Assembly: GCA_944332455.1 (NCBI GenBank)
Contig: CALVJY010000011.1
Coordinates: 1 to 64,000 of the forward strand
Length of the DNA: 64,000 nt
Source: an uncultured Clostridia bacterium
GTDB lineage: Bacteria > Bacillota > Clostridia > Christensenellales > HGM11417
Direction of reading: 5' to 3'
This document shows positions 18,906 to 28,058 of the stretch, in pieces. The number at the start of each line of letters is the position of its first letter. Within the stretch, counting starts at the first letter, position 1. The notes below the pieces were generated by a model. The model made no database searches. It was given only the letters and a program-made list of their open reading frames with translations, and had not been told where the DNA came from. Both the position numbers and the translations under genes were made by a program.

Positions 18906-18934
18906 TTGACAAACCCGGGGAAATTTTGTATAAT
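18906..18934 (+). promoter_or_regulatory. yceD-rpmF promoter
   Basis: TTGACA (18906-18911), 17-nt spacer, TATAAT (18929-18934); consensus at every position. A TTG codon that could extend the downstream frame lies in the -35 box and so cannot be the start. Confidence 0.9.
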
Positions 18935-18962
18935 AGTTAGGCTTTACCCACAGGGGGGCGTT

Positions 18963-19457
18963 ATGAAAATCGATCTGACCGCGCTCAAAAAATTCGGCTC
19001 TCTGCCCTTCGACTGTTCGATGCCGCTTGAAGAGGGGCTGCTGGACCGGAAGGCCAAAGCCCTCTCCCCCCTTCGCCTGACCGGGACCTGTTCCCTGGCG
19101 GACGGGACGGTCTGGGCCGACGGAAGGCTGACGCTGAGTTTCGAGGCCCCCTGCGACCGGTGCTTAAAGCCGGTCCGGGTGGATCTGGATCTCCCCTTCC
19201 GGGAGGCCTTTGCCGAGGAAGGCGATCCCTCTGAGCTTTACCTGTACGAGGGCGACGAACTGGACCTTTCCAAGGCGGCCCGGGACGCGCTGGTCCTCAA
19301 TCTTCCCTCCCTGGTCCTGTGCCGGGAGGACTGCAAAGGTCTTTGCCCGGTCTGCGGCAGGGACCGGAACACCGAAAGCTGTAACTGTTCGGACCCGGCG
19401 GAAGAGGTCAATCCCTTCGCCGTTCTGAAACAGCTTCAAGATCAAGACAAATCTTAA
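18963..19457 (+). CDS. yceD: YceD family (DUF177) protein
   Basis: 164 residues. Family members sit directly before rpmF in most bacteria and are linked to 23S rRNA accumulation or ribosome assembly. CDRCLKPV (residues about 62-69) and the CREDCKGLCPVCGRDRN segment near the C-terminus give two cysteine pairs, typical of the family. The ATG follows a G-rich ribosome binding site and lies 28 bp downstream of the -10 box. rpmF starts 24 bp after its stop. Confidence 0.9.
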   Translation: MKIDLTALKKFGSLPFDCSMPLEEGLLDRKAKALSPLRLTGTCSLADGTVWADGRLTLSFEAPCDRCLKPVRVDLDLPFREAFAEEGDPSELYLYEGDELDLSKAARDALVLNLPSLVLCREDCKGLCPVCGRDRNTESCNCSDPAEEVNPFAVLKQLQDQDKS

Positions 19458-19480
19458 TTCCGAACGGGAGGTGAAAAATC

Positions 19481-19681
19481 ATGGCAGTACCCAAGGGTAA
19501 AACGTCCAAGCAGCGGAGAAATACGCGTTCTTCCGCGAACAGCAAACTGGCGGCTCCCGCTCTGCAGGAATGTCCTCATTGCCACGAAATGAAGCAGCCG
19601 CACAGAGTGTGCAAAAAGTGCGGCTACTACGACGGCAAGCAGGTCGTGGAAGTAGCTGATGAAAAGAAGAAAAAGGCGTGA
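19481..19681 (+). CDS. rpmF: 50S ribosomal protein L32
   Basis: 66-residue, basic zinc-binding protein of the large subunit. MAVPKGKTSKQRRNTRSS is the standard start, and the zinc ribbon CPHC...CKKC (about residues 30-46) is intact, the C+ form. GGGAGG precedes the ATG. The gene runs straight into its terminator. Confidence 0.98.
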   Translation: MAVPKGKTSKQRRNTRSSANSKLAAPALQECPHCHEMKQPHRVCKKCGYYDGKQVVEVADEKKKKA

Positions 19682-19698
19682 CATCACGCCTTTTTTCT
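19671..19698 (+). terminator. rpmF terminator
   Basis: AAAAGGCGTG, 4-nt loop, CACGCCTTTT and further T residues. The left stem arm overlaps the last codons of rpmF. Confidence 0.92.
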
Positions 19699-19820
19699 TT
19701 TGAGAACACAAGCGCTCCCCTCGTTTGATACGCACCCCAAAGTTAAACAGACTTCAGGAGGTGCATATCCTTGAGGCGGAGCGTTTTCTTTTGTTCCGAC
19801 ATTCGGGCCGGGCGGCCCGG

Positions 19821-20492
19821 TCATGCCTGGATCGGATAAGTCTCGTAGACATCGATCTGATCCAAACGGCAGCCGATCTGGGTAGTGGTAAGAGGGGCTT
19901 GATAGTACACATCGTTCAGATCCAGATAGAGGCCGAAATTGAACTGTTCCTCCCAAGTCATTTCACCCGCCTCTTTTTCGGCTTGTTCGTACAAATAGTC
20001 TTGGATCTCAGCCGGGATACGGAAGCAAAACCAGGCCGTCCCCCGCACGGGGCCGGGCTGGCCGTCCAGGTGCAGATCCGGGCTCAGCGCCTGCGTCAGG
20101 GACAGATCCAGATCCTCGCTTCCCCCGATCTCGTCCGACAAAAAACCTCTGTCCGTCCGAAAGTAGTTGATATAATAGTAGGATCCATCATCGGAAGAAT
20201 CATAGTTATACACCGTTACCCCGCATTCCTTCAGAGCATAGTTATCAAAGTCAAACTCTGTCCGGACGACCAGGTAGGCGGTCTCCGAGCGGTAAACCTG
20301 ATCTTCGGTTCGGATCTCCTCTGTCAGAAAGACATCCCGCAGCCAGAATGTTCCCGGCTCGCACTCGAAGGAGTGATCGAAGGGGACCTTCACCAAACTC
20401 GGAGAAGACTCCTGAGGCTGATCGCAGGCCGTTCCCGCGAGGGTAAAAACCGATAGCAAGCACAGCAGAAGAACTGTTCTGATCTTTCGCAT
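19821..20492 (-). CDS. Predicted lipoprotein (paralogue 1)
   Basis: 223 residues, function unknown. A signal peptide starting MRKIRTVLLLCLLSV ends in a lipobox-like AGTAC, suggesting lipidation and surface location. AAGGAG 8 nt upstream supports the start; an in-frame upstream start is not used. The mature part is acidic and rich in Tyr, Asp and Glu, with no recognised domain. It is paralogous to the next gene: the central segment (TEDQVYRSETAYLVV through RGTAW-CF and IQDYLYEQ) is nearly identical, while the N- and C-terminal parts differ. Confidence 0.8.
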   Translation of the reverse strand: MRKIRTVLLLCLLSVFTLAGTACDQPQESSPSLVKVPFDHSFECEPGTFWLRDVFLTEEIRTEDQVYRSETAYLVVRTEFDFDNYALKECGVTVYNYDSSDDGSYYYINYFRTDRGFLSDEIGGSEDLDLSLTQALSPDLHLDGQPGPVRGTAWFCFRIPAEIQDYLYEQAEKEAGEMTWEEQFNFGLYLDLNDVYYQAPLTTTQIGCRLDQIDVYETYPIQA

Positions 20493-20578
20493 CTGTCCGC
20501 TCCTTATCTTTGAAATCGAAAATTCATGGGAATGGGGAAATGTGTCTTTCTCTTTTGCCAGCCAAGCCGAAAGGCCGG

Positions 20579-21241
20579 TCATGCTTCGATCGGATAGGTC
20601 TCGTAAACATCGATCTGATAAAAATGACAGCCGATAGAAGTGTCCACGACATTCGGATCTCCGACCTGATTCAAATTAAACTCCAGCTCGAAGGAAGGCG
20701 GCTTCGGCAGAGAGGGATCGGCTGTCGGGATCTGTTCGTACAGATAGTCTTGGATCTCCGCAGGAACATGAAAACAAAGCCAGGCCGTCCCCTGCACGGG
20801 GCCCGGCTCGCCGTCCAGGTGCAGATCCGTGCTCAGCGCCTGTGTCAGGGGCAGATCCAGATCCTCGCTTCTCCCGATCTCGTCCGACCAACTTCCCCTG
20901 TCCGTCTGAAAATAGTTGATCCGATAATAGAGGGATTCATCGTCGGAAGAATCATAGTTATACAATGTTACCCCGCATTCCTGCAAAGCATAGTTTTCAA
21001 AATCAAATTCTGCCCGGACAACAAGATAGGCGGTCTCCGAGCGGTAAACCTGATCTTCGGTTTGGATCTCCTCTGTCAGAAAAATATCTTTTAAACAAAA
21101 TGTTCCCGGCGGACAGAACAACGACTGATCAAACCCATACAGGCCATAAGTCTTTGGACTGCCCGATTTTTCACCGCAAGCCGCAAAGGGAAACAGTAAC
21201 AGTAAACTCAGTCCGAGAACAAGTATCTTGATTCTTCGCAT
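20579..21241 (-). CDS. Predicted lipoprotein (paralogue 2)
   Basis: 220 residues, function unknown. Signal peptide MRRIKILVLGLSLLLL with lipobox FAAC. A GGAGGAG site precedes the ATG. Same architecture as the adjacent paralogue, ending in almost the same residues (DVYETYPIEA versus DVYETYPIQA). The two genes are 86 bp apart and share the upstream GGAGCGGACAG-ATG context, so the duplication included the translation signals. Confidence 0.8.
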   Translation of the reverse strand: MRRIKILVLGLSLLLLFPFAACGEKSGSPKTYGLYGFDQSLFCPPGTFCLKDIFLTEEIQTEDQVYRSETAYLVVRAEFDFENYALQECGVTLYNYDSSDDESLYYRINYFQTDRGSWSDEIGRSEDLDLPLTQALSTDLHLDGEPGPVQGTAWLCFHVPAEIQDYLYEQIPTADPSLPKPPSFELEFNLNQVGDPNVVDTSIGCHFYQIDVYETYPIEA

Positions 21242-21277
21242 CTGTCCGCTCCTCCAGGATTCAAAAATTCAAATATT

Positions 21278-21309
21278 TTGGGAGGAGAAAATAAATACTC
21301 CCCTCCCAA
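21278..21309 (-). terminator. Terminator after the secreted papain-like gene
   Basis: Minus strand: TTGGGAG...CTCCCAA stem with an AT-rich loop, followed by AATATTT. Separates the broken secreted protein from the lipoprotein pair. Confidence 0.6.
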
Positions 21310-21332
21310 CTTTACTTTACAATATGACTCTC

Positions 21333-22754
21333 TTAATAGTTCATAGTGTCCCAAATCAGCAGCCTTTCGCCTGATCCAGACACGCCGTTCGGATCATAGT
21401 AAATAGGATCGCCGTCATTGTACTCGTCATCACTATGTCCGTCATCGATCTCCAAAAAATAGGCCGAATTGGTGCGTTGGAAGATCCACCAACCGGAGGT
21501 GTAGGTATACTCCTTAAATCCGAGACAGGCAACAGCATGCTTGCCATAGGAGGAACTGTCGGTAAGCCACAGAAGCTGCGCCGCGCCGTGACTGTTGAAA
21601 AATAATTTCATGATGTCAAAATTGTCACCGAAATTCGTGATCATGGCGGGAACGCTGTAATCCGTCATCGTGGCATTCATAATGGCATTCAATTCCTGGA
21701 ATGCAATCCCTCCGACAGACGGCTCGTAATCCGCCCTTCCGTCATACATATTCTGACGGATCGTTACATACAGCTCAGGGACATTGTCTATGGCTCGATC
21801 ACCATTGATCCGCTTTGCAAAGTCAGATTCCAGTATGTTTGGATTTACTATCCAACCTTGAGAGAGCGTATATGTATGATTGGGTTCCATCGTGGCCGCA
21901 TCATATTTGACGACCTCGGAAGAAGACGGGAAAGTGGGTGCAAGCCCTTGATTTTTCCAGCTGTTAAAGACGGAATAAAGTGCGTTTATAACACAATTCC
22001 CTTCTGACCCTCCTGTTCTGGGAACATAAATTGATGTATCAGTTTGGGAAATATGTTCATAATTCGGGATCGAATAGTATGTTATATCCGTATTGGTATC
22101 ATCATCCATAGGGTCCGTATAATTCGGATACCGATCCTTGACATAGGCGTCCAAATCATAGATGAAACCGTCTTCACCATCTTCTCCTGAAACCTGCCCG
22201 TCATATGGCGCAGCAGACACTTCTTCCTCAGTTTCCTCGACTTCTTCCTCTTCATACGGCACAAGGGCATTCCCCGCCTCATCAAAGAAGACAAATCCGC
22301 CGGTTTTGCTGTAGTAGGCGAAATCCTTTCCCTTCAGATAGTCCAGGTCTCCCTCCGCCTCCAGGGCGAATAACTCGAAATCCGGAGATACGACCATGTA
22401 GCCGTTGTTTCCGTTAAAATCGATGTAGGCCGCAAAGTCCTCCTCCCCCAAGACATAGACAGGGAACCAATCCTCGATCCCTGTGGCCGAAAATGTACTG
22501 TCAAATTCCAGTTCGTATTGTTCTTTCATCATTTCGAGATTGTTTCCGATGAAAGTCACGGTCTCCGCACAGGCCTCTTCCTAGGCTTCCGACAGTAAAT
22601 CTGTACGATCGGGATCTTTCAGTACTTTTTCCAAGGTGCTTTCCGCAACAGGAGCTTCCTCGCCCATTGCGATTCCCGCTACGGGCAGCACGCAGGAGAG
22701 CAGACACAAAAGGCTGACGCCAAGCACAATGATGTGCTTTCCCTTTCTTTTCAT
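21333..22754 (-). pseudogene. Secreted papain-like cysteine peptidase, interrupted by an in-frame TAG
   Basis: Read through, the frame is 473 codons from the ATG at 22754 (AGAGGTG upstream). It has a Sec signal peptide (MKRKGKHIIVLGVSLLC...), a propeptide-like segment containing NGYMVVSPDFE, an acidic linker, and a C-terminal papain-like part with GNCVINALYS as the likely catalytic cysteine and GKHAVACLGF as the histidine (C39/C10-like; the exact family is uncertain). Codon 58 is TAG (22583-22581), with the same frame open on both sides. A nonsense mutation is the simplest reading; reinitiation at a GTG (22559) would give a protein without a signal peptide. Confidence 0.7.
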
Positions 22755-22821
22755 AAGTTCACCTCTTATCATAAAAATTTGTGAAGTTTTAGACCTTCTC
22801 AAAATTCATCAGAAACAAAAA

Positions 22822-22855
22822 AGCAGCGTGAAAAAAACTTTCCTTTCACACTGCT
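22822..22855 (-). terminator. Attenuator-like terminator in the 5' leader
   Basis: Minus strand: AGCAGTGTGAAA, 10-nt loop, TTTCACGCTGCT, then TTTTTT. It lies between the promoter and the ATG at 22754, so it would stop the transcript before the coding region unless antiterminated. Confidence 0.8.
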
Positions 22856-22954
22856 GACGGTCTGACACTCCACATCGGCGGGTACCTCCCCCAAAGATTT
22901 CGGAAAATAACCTTCGGGGCCGCTCCATGCTGTCTTTGTTCCGATTGTGACTAT

Positions 22955-22983
22955 ATTATAGCACAACCCAAGGGATTTGTCAA
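22955..22983 (-). promoter_or_regulatory. Promoter of the secreted papain-like gene
   Basis: Minus strand: TTGACA (22983-22978), 17-nt spacer, TATAAT (22960-22955). Confidence 0.85.
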
Positions 22984-23017
22984 TTCCCCCTTGAAGGGAT
23001 TTTTCAATACCCCCTTG
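22970..23017. repeat. Tandem 24-bp repeat covering the -35 box
   Basis: AAGGGATTTGTCAATTCCCC plus CTTG (22970-22993), followed directly by the same 24 bases with two changes (22994-23017). The first copy contains the -35 hexamer of the promoter; the second turns it into TTGAAA. Confidence 0.85.
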
Positions 23018-23172
23018 AAAAAAATTTTTTGTCTGCTTTTGTTTCAGAGCCTCAAAGTTGCCTTGATTTCATAGTATCAAATCTTTCAAAAGTATTTTAA
23101 ATCTTTTATTTCACATCGTTTTTTATCTTGAGCGCATTTCCCGGACTTCCCCGGTCTGCTGGTAAGGAGGAT

Positions 23173-26100
23173 TCATTTTCGATCGGCGCTGAGGGCTTCC
23201 CCCGACAGGCTCTGGCCGACCCGAAAAAAGTTCCGCCAGGGGTCGGGCTCCTTCAAGCGGGCGAGGGCGGAAGAGAGATCAAATCCGCCGGGCTCGGCTT
23301 CATCCAGCTCCTCCCACCGCAGCGGTACGGCGGCCCGGGTCCCGGGACGGGCGCGCAGGGACCAGGGCGCGACGGCGGTGGCGCCCCGCTTGTTGCGTAA
23401 AAAGTCCAGGAAGATCTTCCCCTTCCGGCTCTGCTTGCGGAGGTTGACCGTGAACAGGTCCGGGCGGCTCTTTTGCAGCAGTTCGGCGGTTTTGCGGGCA
23501 AAGGCCGCAAAGGCCGCCCAGCCCGCCCGGGGCACAAAGGGGACGGCCACGTGGAAGCCCTTGCCCCCGCTGGCCTTCAGAAAGGAGACCAGCCCCAGGC
23601 CGTCGAGCACGGCCTTCAGCTCCCGCACGCCCTCCCGAAGGAGCGCGACCGGGAGCCCCTCGTCGGGATCCAGGTCGAAGGTCATCACGTCCGGGCGCTC
23701 GGGTGCGTCGGCCCGGCAGGCCCAGGCATGAAATTCCACCGTACCCAGCTGGACCTCGCGGAGAAGTCCCTCCGGGGAGCGGAGGCAGAAATAGGGCGCC
23801 CCCTCGTCCAGCCTGACGAGTTCGATCCCCTCCCCGGGGCCGTCCGGGTGCTTGCGGAAAAAGCAGGAATTGCCGTGACAGCGGACCGCGCTGACCGGCC
23901 GCCCGAAAAGGTAGGCCAGCATCCGCCCGGCCGCCGCCTCGTAGTAGCGCGCCGCCTCCAGCTTGGACACGCCGGCCCCCGCAAAGAGAGGACGGGCGGG
24001 GCTGGAGATCTCTGTCCCGCCCACCCGAACGGGGCCTGCCGCCTCCTCCCTCGGGCTTTCGGCATCCATGGCAGGATCTTTCACGGCAGCCCCTTTTGCC
24101 GGTTTTGAGCGGCCTTTCCGACCGCCCTCCCCCGCTTCGGCTCCTTCCCCGGCCCTTGCGGCCTTTTTCGCTCCAAAGAGAGCAACCTGATCTTCGGCGA
24201 TTTCTAGTTCCTTTGACCGGGCGGAGGGACTTTTGATTCGCTCCGAGGCCCTTTTCGCTTTTGCGCGTTTTGGGGCCATTTCATCCACAGGAACGCAAGT
24301 CTCCCCGGCCCTTTCGGCCCCTTTTGTCCCGGGAAGGGAGGACGGGCTATCTACCTCCTCCGGCTCCGGACGGGAGGGCCGCGCTTTGGCTGTTTTCTCC
24401 GCCCTCTTGGCGGGCGCTTCTTCCGTCCGGCTCGCCTTCTCTTCCGGCACGAAAGCCGGACCGGGTTCCTCCCAGCCGACTTCTTGGGGGACTTTGTCCC
24501 CGCGCAGGCCCTTGAAGCTGCCTTGCCGGATCAGGCCCTCGGCCGTCCGCTCGGCAAAGCGGACCTCGCAGACCAGCGAGGGCTTCAGCCAGAACAGGCT
24601 TTCGCCCGGGCCGGCCTTGGGGGGATCGGCAAAGGGCGGCCTTTTGCGGAGGAGCTTTTCAAAGGTCCGGGACAGGGCGCGGCGGGCGGGATCGTCGAAT
24701 CCGGTGCCCACCTTGCCGGCGTAGCGGAGGAGGCCGTCCTCATAGCAGCCCAGCAGCAGGGCGGAAAAGTCCTGCTTTCGCCGGGGAGAGCGGGAAAAGC
24801 CCCCGATGACGAACTCCTGCCGGCGGCCGCATTTGAGCTTGATCCAGTCCGGGCTCCGTCCGGCCCGATAGGGAGCATCCGCCCGCTTGCCCACGATGCC
24901 CTCCAGCTCCAGCGCCCGGGCGGCCCGCAGGCAGTCCTCGCCCTGGCCCTCCACGTGCCGGCTGTAGCGGATGACCGCCGGGGCGTCGGCGAGCAGGGCC
25001 TCCAGCCTCTGCTTGCGCTCCTGCAGGGGGCGCGCCCGCCAATCCTCCCCGTCCAAAGCCAGCAGATCGAACACCGGATAGACCAGGGCCTTGGACCGTT
25101 CTCTGCGGCGGAGGGCCTGAAAGTCGGTGCGCCCGTCCCCGCCTGCCGCGGCCAGCTCGCCGTCCAGCACCATGGCCCGGTCTCCCGCCCAGGCGGCCAG
25201 AGGCTCCGAGATCTCCTTAAAGTCGGTCCACTCCCTCCCGCTGCGGGAGAGCAGGCGCACCCGACCGCCCTCGCAGACGGCCAGCATCCGCCAGCCGTCG
25301 TACTTGACCTCGTACAGCCAGCCGGGCTCAGTTGGGACCTTCGCGGCCGGAACGGCCAGCATGGGCAGCCAGGGACCGGGAGGGTTCCGCGCCGCCCGGG
25401 CCTCTTTGTCGGCGGCCTCTGTTCCGGCTCCGCGGCCGCCCGGACTTTCAGGGCCGTTCTTTCCTCCCCTTCCGCTCCGGGACCTGAGGTCTTTTTTCGC
25501 ACTCTCTCCTCGCTCCGGATCTTCGGCTCGGCCTTCTACGGAAGGATCCGGGCAAGGCCGCTCCGCCTGCCCGGAAGTCTTTTCCCTGCCTTTGTCGGAC
25601 ACAGCCCGGTCTCCCTTTTCTTCGCGCTTTGACTCTTCAGCTTCCCGGCCCTCTCCGGAAGGATCCGGGCAAGGCCGCTCTTCTCGCCCGGAAGTCTTTT
25701 CCCTGCCCCCGGCGGAAGCTGGTCTGCGGCCTGTCCCGCGCTTTTTTCCGGGGGCCTCGTCCCGGTCACTCTTTTTTTCACGCTTTCTTCCCGATCCCCC
25801 CTCGCCTTGCTCCTCGGCGGCCCGGCTGGCGATCTCCTCCGGGGTCAGGCCGCTGCGGATCCCCGTGCGGAAGGCCGCGATGCCCGGCTCCGCCCGGGCG
25901 AAGGCGTCCCTCTCCTTGATCCACAGCCAGTTTTCCCCCTCCATGCGGACCAAAGTCCAGCTCCCCTTCAGTCGGCTGCCGAAGAGCGTGAACTTCAGGC
26001 TGCCCGCCTCCAGCCCTCGCCCGACCTCGCCGAGGGGGAGCCAGCGGCCCTCGTCCCACAGCTGAACCACGCCGCCGCCGTATTCTCCCCTGGGGATGGT

Positions 26101-26367
26101 GCCCTCGAATGAGGCGTACTCGAGGGGGTGATCCTCCACCCGGACGGCCAGCCGGCGGTCCCGGGGATCCAGGGAAGGCCCCTTGGGCACCGCCCAGCTG
26201 AGCAGCGCGCCCGCCCACTCCAGGCGCAGGTCAAAGTGCGCCCGCCTGGCCAGGTGAAACTGCACTGCAAAGGTCCGCGCCCGGCCGGGATCGGCCTCCC
26301 TTTCCCCGTAAGGCTCGGCCGTCCGGGAAAAATCCCGCTTTTTCCGATAGTTTTCCAGCTTGTCCAT
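23173..26367 (-). CDS. ligD: Three-domain NHEJ DNA ligase D
   Basis: 1064 residues. Order: 3'-phosphoesterase (about 1-165, with HFDLRLEW and IPRGEYGGG); a charged linker; ATP-dependent ligase (about 335-640, with the catalytic lysine in EVKYDGWR, LDGEL and EGIVGKR); a second charged linker; and an archaeal-primase-type polymerase (about 800-1060, with DLDPDEG and SGGKGFHV). It repairs double-strand breaks together with Ku, which is not in this window. Linkers of about 150 residues each are rich in R, E, K, S and P and contain a duplicated REKTSG-x-ERPCPDPS block. Flanked by unrelated genes. PE-LIG-POL is the same order as in Pseudomonas LigD. Confidence 0.95.
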   Translation of the reverse strand: MDKLENYRKKRDFSRTAEPYGEREADPGRARTFAVQFHLARRAHFDLRLEWAGALLSWAVPKGPSLDPRDRRLAVRVEDHPLEYASFEGTIPRGEYGGGVVQLWDEGRWLPLGEVGRGLEAGSLKFTLFGSRLKGSWTLVRMEGENWLWIKERDAFARAEPGIAAFRTGIRSGLTPEEIASRAAEEQGEGGSGRKREKKSDRDEAPGKKRGTGRRPASAGGREKTSGREERPCPDPSGEGREAEESKREEKGDRAVSDKGREKTSGQAERPCPDPSVEGRAEDPERGESAKKDLRSRSGRGGKNGPESPGGRGAGTEAADKEARAARNPPGPWLPMLAVPAAKVPTEPGWLYEVKYDGWRMLAVCEGGRVRLLSRSGREWTDFKEISEPLAAWAGDRAMVLDGELAAAGGDGRTDFQALRRRERSKALVYPVFDLLALDGEDWRARPLQERKQRLEALLADAPAVIRYSRHVEGQGEDCLRAARALELEGIVGKRADAPYRAGRSPDWIKLKCGRRQEFVIGGFSRSPRRKQDFSALLLGCYEDGLLRYAGKVGTGFDDPARRALSRTFEKLLRKRPPFADPPKAGPGESLFWLKPSLVCEVRFAERTAEGLIRQGSFKGLRGDKVPQEVGWEEPGPAFVPEEKASRTEEAPAKRAEKTAKARPSRPEPEEVDSPSSLPGTKGAERAGETCVPVDEMAPKRAKAKRASERIKSPSARSKELEIAEDQVALFGAKKAARAGEGAEAGEGGRKGRSKPAKGAAVKDPAMDAESPREEAAGPVRVGGTEISSPARPLFAGAGVSKLEAARYYEAAAGRMLAYLFGRPVSAVRCHGNSCFFRKHPDGPGEGIELVRLDEGAPYFCLRSPEGLLREVQLGTVEFHAWACRADAPERPDVMTFDLDPDEGLPVALLREGVRELKAVLDGLGLVSFLKASGGKGFHVAVPFVPRAGWAAFAAFARKTAELLQKSRPDLFTVNLRKQSRKGKIFLDFLRNKRGATAVAPWSLRARPGTRAAVPLRWEELDEAEPGGFDLSSALARLKEPDPWRNFFRVGQSLSGEALSADRK

Positions 26368-26550
26368 CTCCGCTAGTATGGGCTTCGCCCCCGCCTTTTA
26401 TCCGATCTTTTCATCCTCTGCTATTCGCTCTTTTCATCCTTTTCTGTCCGATCTTTTCTCTGCCGCCCAAATGCCCGAAAAAGAGGTATACTAAAAATAC
26501 AGAGCGCTGCGGGCCCGTCCCGAATCCAGGCAGCGCGCAATGGGTTTTTT

Positions 26551-27642
26551 ATGCCGCGCTACGAGATCAAAAAATGGCTGTCCCCCCTCTGGCGGGGAAA
26601 CGAGATGTTTTACGAATCCCTCTCCTTTGTGGGCGAGGAAGGGCGTGCGCCCCTGCTGTGCCCGCCTGCGGGACCGATCAAGGCCTGGACCTTCGGGCTG
26701 GACCTTGCCCTGCGGGAGGGGCGGGATTTCCGGGTCGAAGGGGACGCGGTGGTCCGCCTGAAGGGCTCCAAGGCCCCCTTTTGGGATCCGGAGGAACTGT
26801 ATCCCGCCGAACCGGGCCCCCACGGCATCGTCATGGACCTGACCGGGACGGGATTGGATCTGCCCGGCACCCGCTACGTCCGGGTGGCCGAGGGCACGGC
26901 CTACACCGAACGGCAGATCTGCGTGCGCTACCGCCACGCCGGCTCTCCCCTGCCCCTTCCGCCGGACAAGTCCGCCCGCTTCCCCGCCCTGTTCCGCCGA
27001 CTGAAAGAAAAGCGGCCCTTTACCCTGCTGTTCTACGGGGACAGCATCACGGTAGGCTGCAATTCCAGCGGCACGGTCTACGGCAACTTCAGCCGCCCCT
27101 ACGCCGACAGCTGGCCGGTGATGATCAAAAAGTACTTTGACGCCCTGGGACAGCCCCTGACCTACGTCAACAACGCGGTGGGCGGCTGGACCAGCGCCCA
27201 GGGTCTGGAGGCCTTCGAGGAGCGGGTGCTGAACTTTTCCCCAGACCTTTTGATCCTGGGCTTCGGCACCAACGACGCCGACCTCCCCCTGTCCGAATTC
27301 AAGGCCCGCGTCCGGGAGATGGCCCTCCGGGCGCATGAAAAGACGGGCTGCGAAGTGGTGCTGGTGTCGGCCTGGCGGATCAATCCCCGCTCCTCCTGGG
27401 TGCTGAATCAGCACAAATTCCGCCTCCCCCTGCTGGAGCTGGAGGCCGAACTTCCCTTCGCCGCGGTGGCCGATGTGACCGTCATGCACGAGGCCATGCT
27501 GGAGCGCAAGCGCTTTGTGGACGCCTGCGCCAACGGCATCAACCACCCCAACGACTTTGTGGCCCGGCTGTACGCCCAGGTCGTCCTCCGCACCCTGTTC
27601 GGGGACCGCTTCGACTTCGGCCTGGAGAAACTGCCTTTTTGA
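26551..27642 (+). CDS. SGNH/GDSL-family hydrolase
   Basis: 363 residues, predicted cytoplasmic (no signal peptide). The N-terminal 150 residues form a beta-rich region; the C-terminal part is an SGNH fold with block I YGDSITVG (nucleophile Ser), GGWTS (block II Gly), GTND (block III Asn) and NHPND (block V Asp/His order altered as H-P-N-D). It would hydrolyse an ester, acetyl or acyl group on a sugar or lipid, substrate unknown. It is divergent from ligD across 183 bp containing a weak TATACT box near 26487 but no good ribosome binding site. Confidence 0.85.
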   Translation: MPRYEIKKWLSPLWRGNEMFYESLSFVGEEGRAPLLCPPAGPIKAWTFGLDLALREGRDFRVEGDAVVRLKGSKAPFWDPEELYPAEPGPHGIVMDLTGTGLDLPGTRYVRVAEGTAYTERQICVRYRHAGSPLPLPPDKSARFPALFRRLKEKRPFTLLFYGDSITVGCNSSGTVYGNFSRPYADSWPVMIKKYFDALGQPLTYVNNAVGGWTSAQGLEAFEERVLNFSPDLLILGFGTNDADLPLSEFKARVREMALRAHEKTGCEVVLVSAWRINPRSSWVLNQHKFRLPLLELEAELPFAAVADVTVMHEAMLERKRFVDACANGINHPNDFVARLYAQVVLRTLFGDRFDFGLEKLPF

Positions 27643-28058
27643 CCCCGGTTCCTTACAGCGTCTTCTGTCTGACTGACCGAAAAGCTATCGTTCCGCTGCC
27701 CTGGGTTCCGAATCGGCTCCTGATGTGCAAAAGCCGGATGACATGCGCCTCTGTCCCCGGCTTCCTGCCGGAGCACCTCCTGTCTGTCCGGAAAGCCGGC
27801 GTGCCTTTGACCCGGTCCTGCCGCTGCCTTCCCTCTGCCGGCCTTCAAGGAACAGTATATACCGCTGACCCGGCTTTAAGCCCTTTACCGAACGCCTCTG
27901 CGATCTGGTCCAGGCGATCCCCCCTTAATAAGAGACCGACCCCAGGCGCAAAGGAATTGGCCCCTCCTTGCAGACCTTTTTCCCTGCACTTGTTACAGGC
28001 CTTTCCCCCCCCTCCTTCAAAGGGGCCAAAATTTTTTTTGAAAACCTGCTTCAAACAG
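27643..28058. other. Gene-free gap before the metal cluster
   Basis: About 415 bp in which short frames on both strands lack ribosome binding sites. Pyrimidine-rich on the plus strand. I see no RNA gene or remnant. Confidence 0.5.

Larger units (their letters stand above)
22755..23172 (-). other. AT-rich leader and gap between secreted gene and ligD
   Basis: Contains the promoter (22955-22983), a 190-nt leader with an intrinsic terminator (22822-22855), a tandem 24-bp repeat (22970-23017) and about 150 bp of AT-rich sequence (23018-23172) in which I see nothing. The upper leader, with a GGGGGAGGTACCCGCC-like segment, is self-complementary enough to be a cis-regulatory RNA but matched no class I could name. 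Confidence 0.5.

Noticed and set aside
16411..18912. 833-codon minus-strand frame opposite pta-ackA
   Set aside because: Pta and AckA are certain on the plus strand; the antisense frame is Gly/His/Val/Asp-rich, as expected from GC-rich third positions, and has no ribosome binding site.
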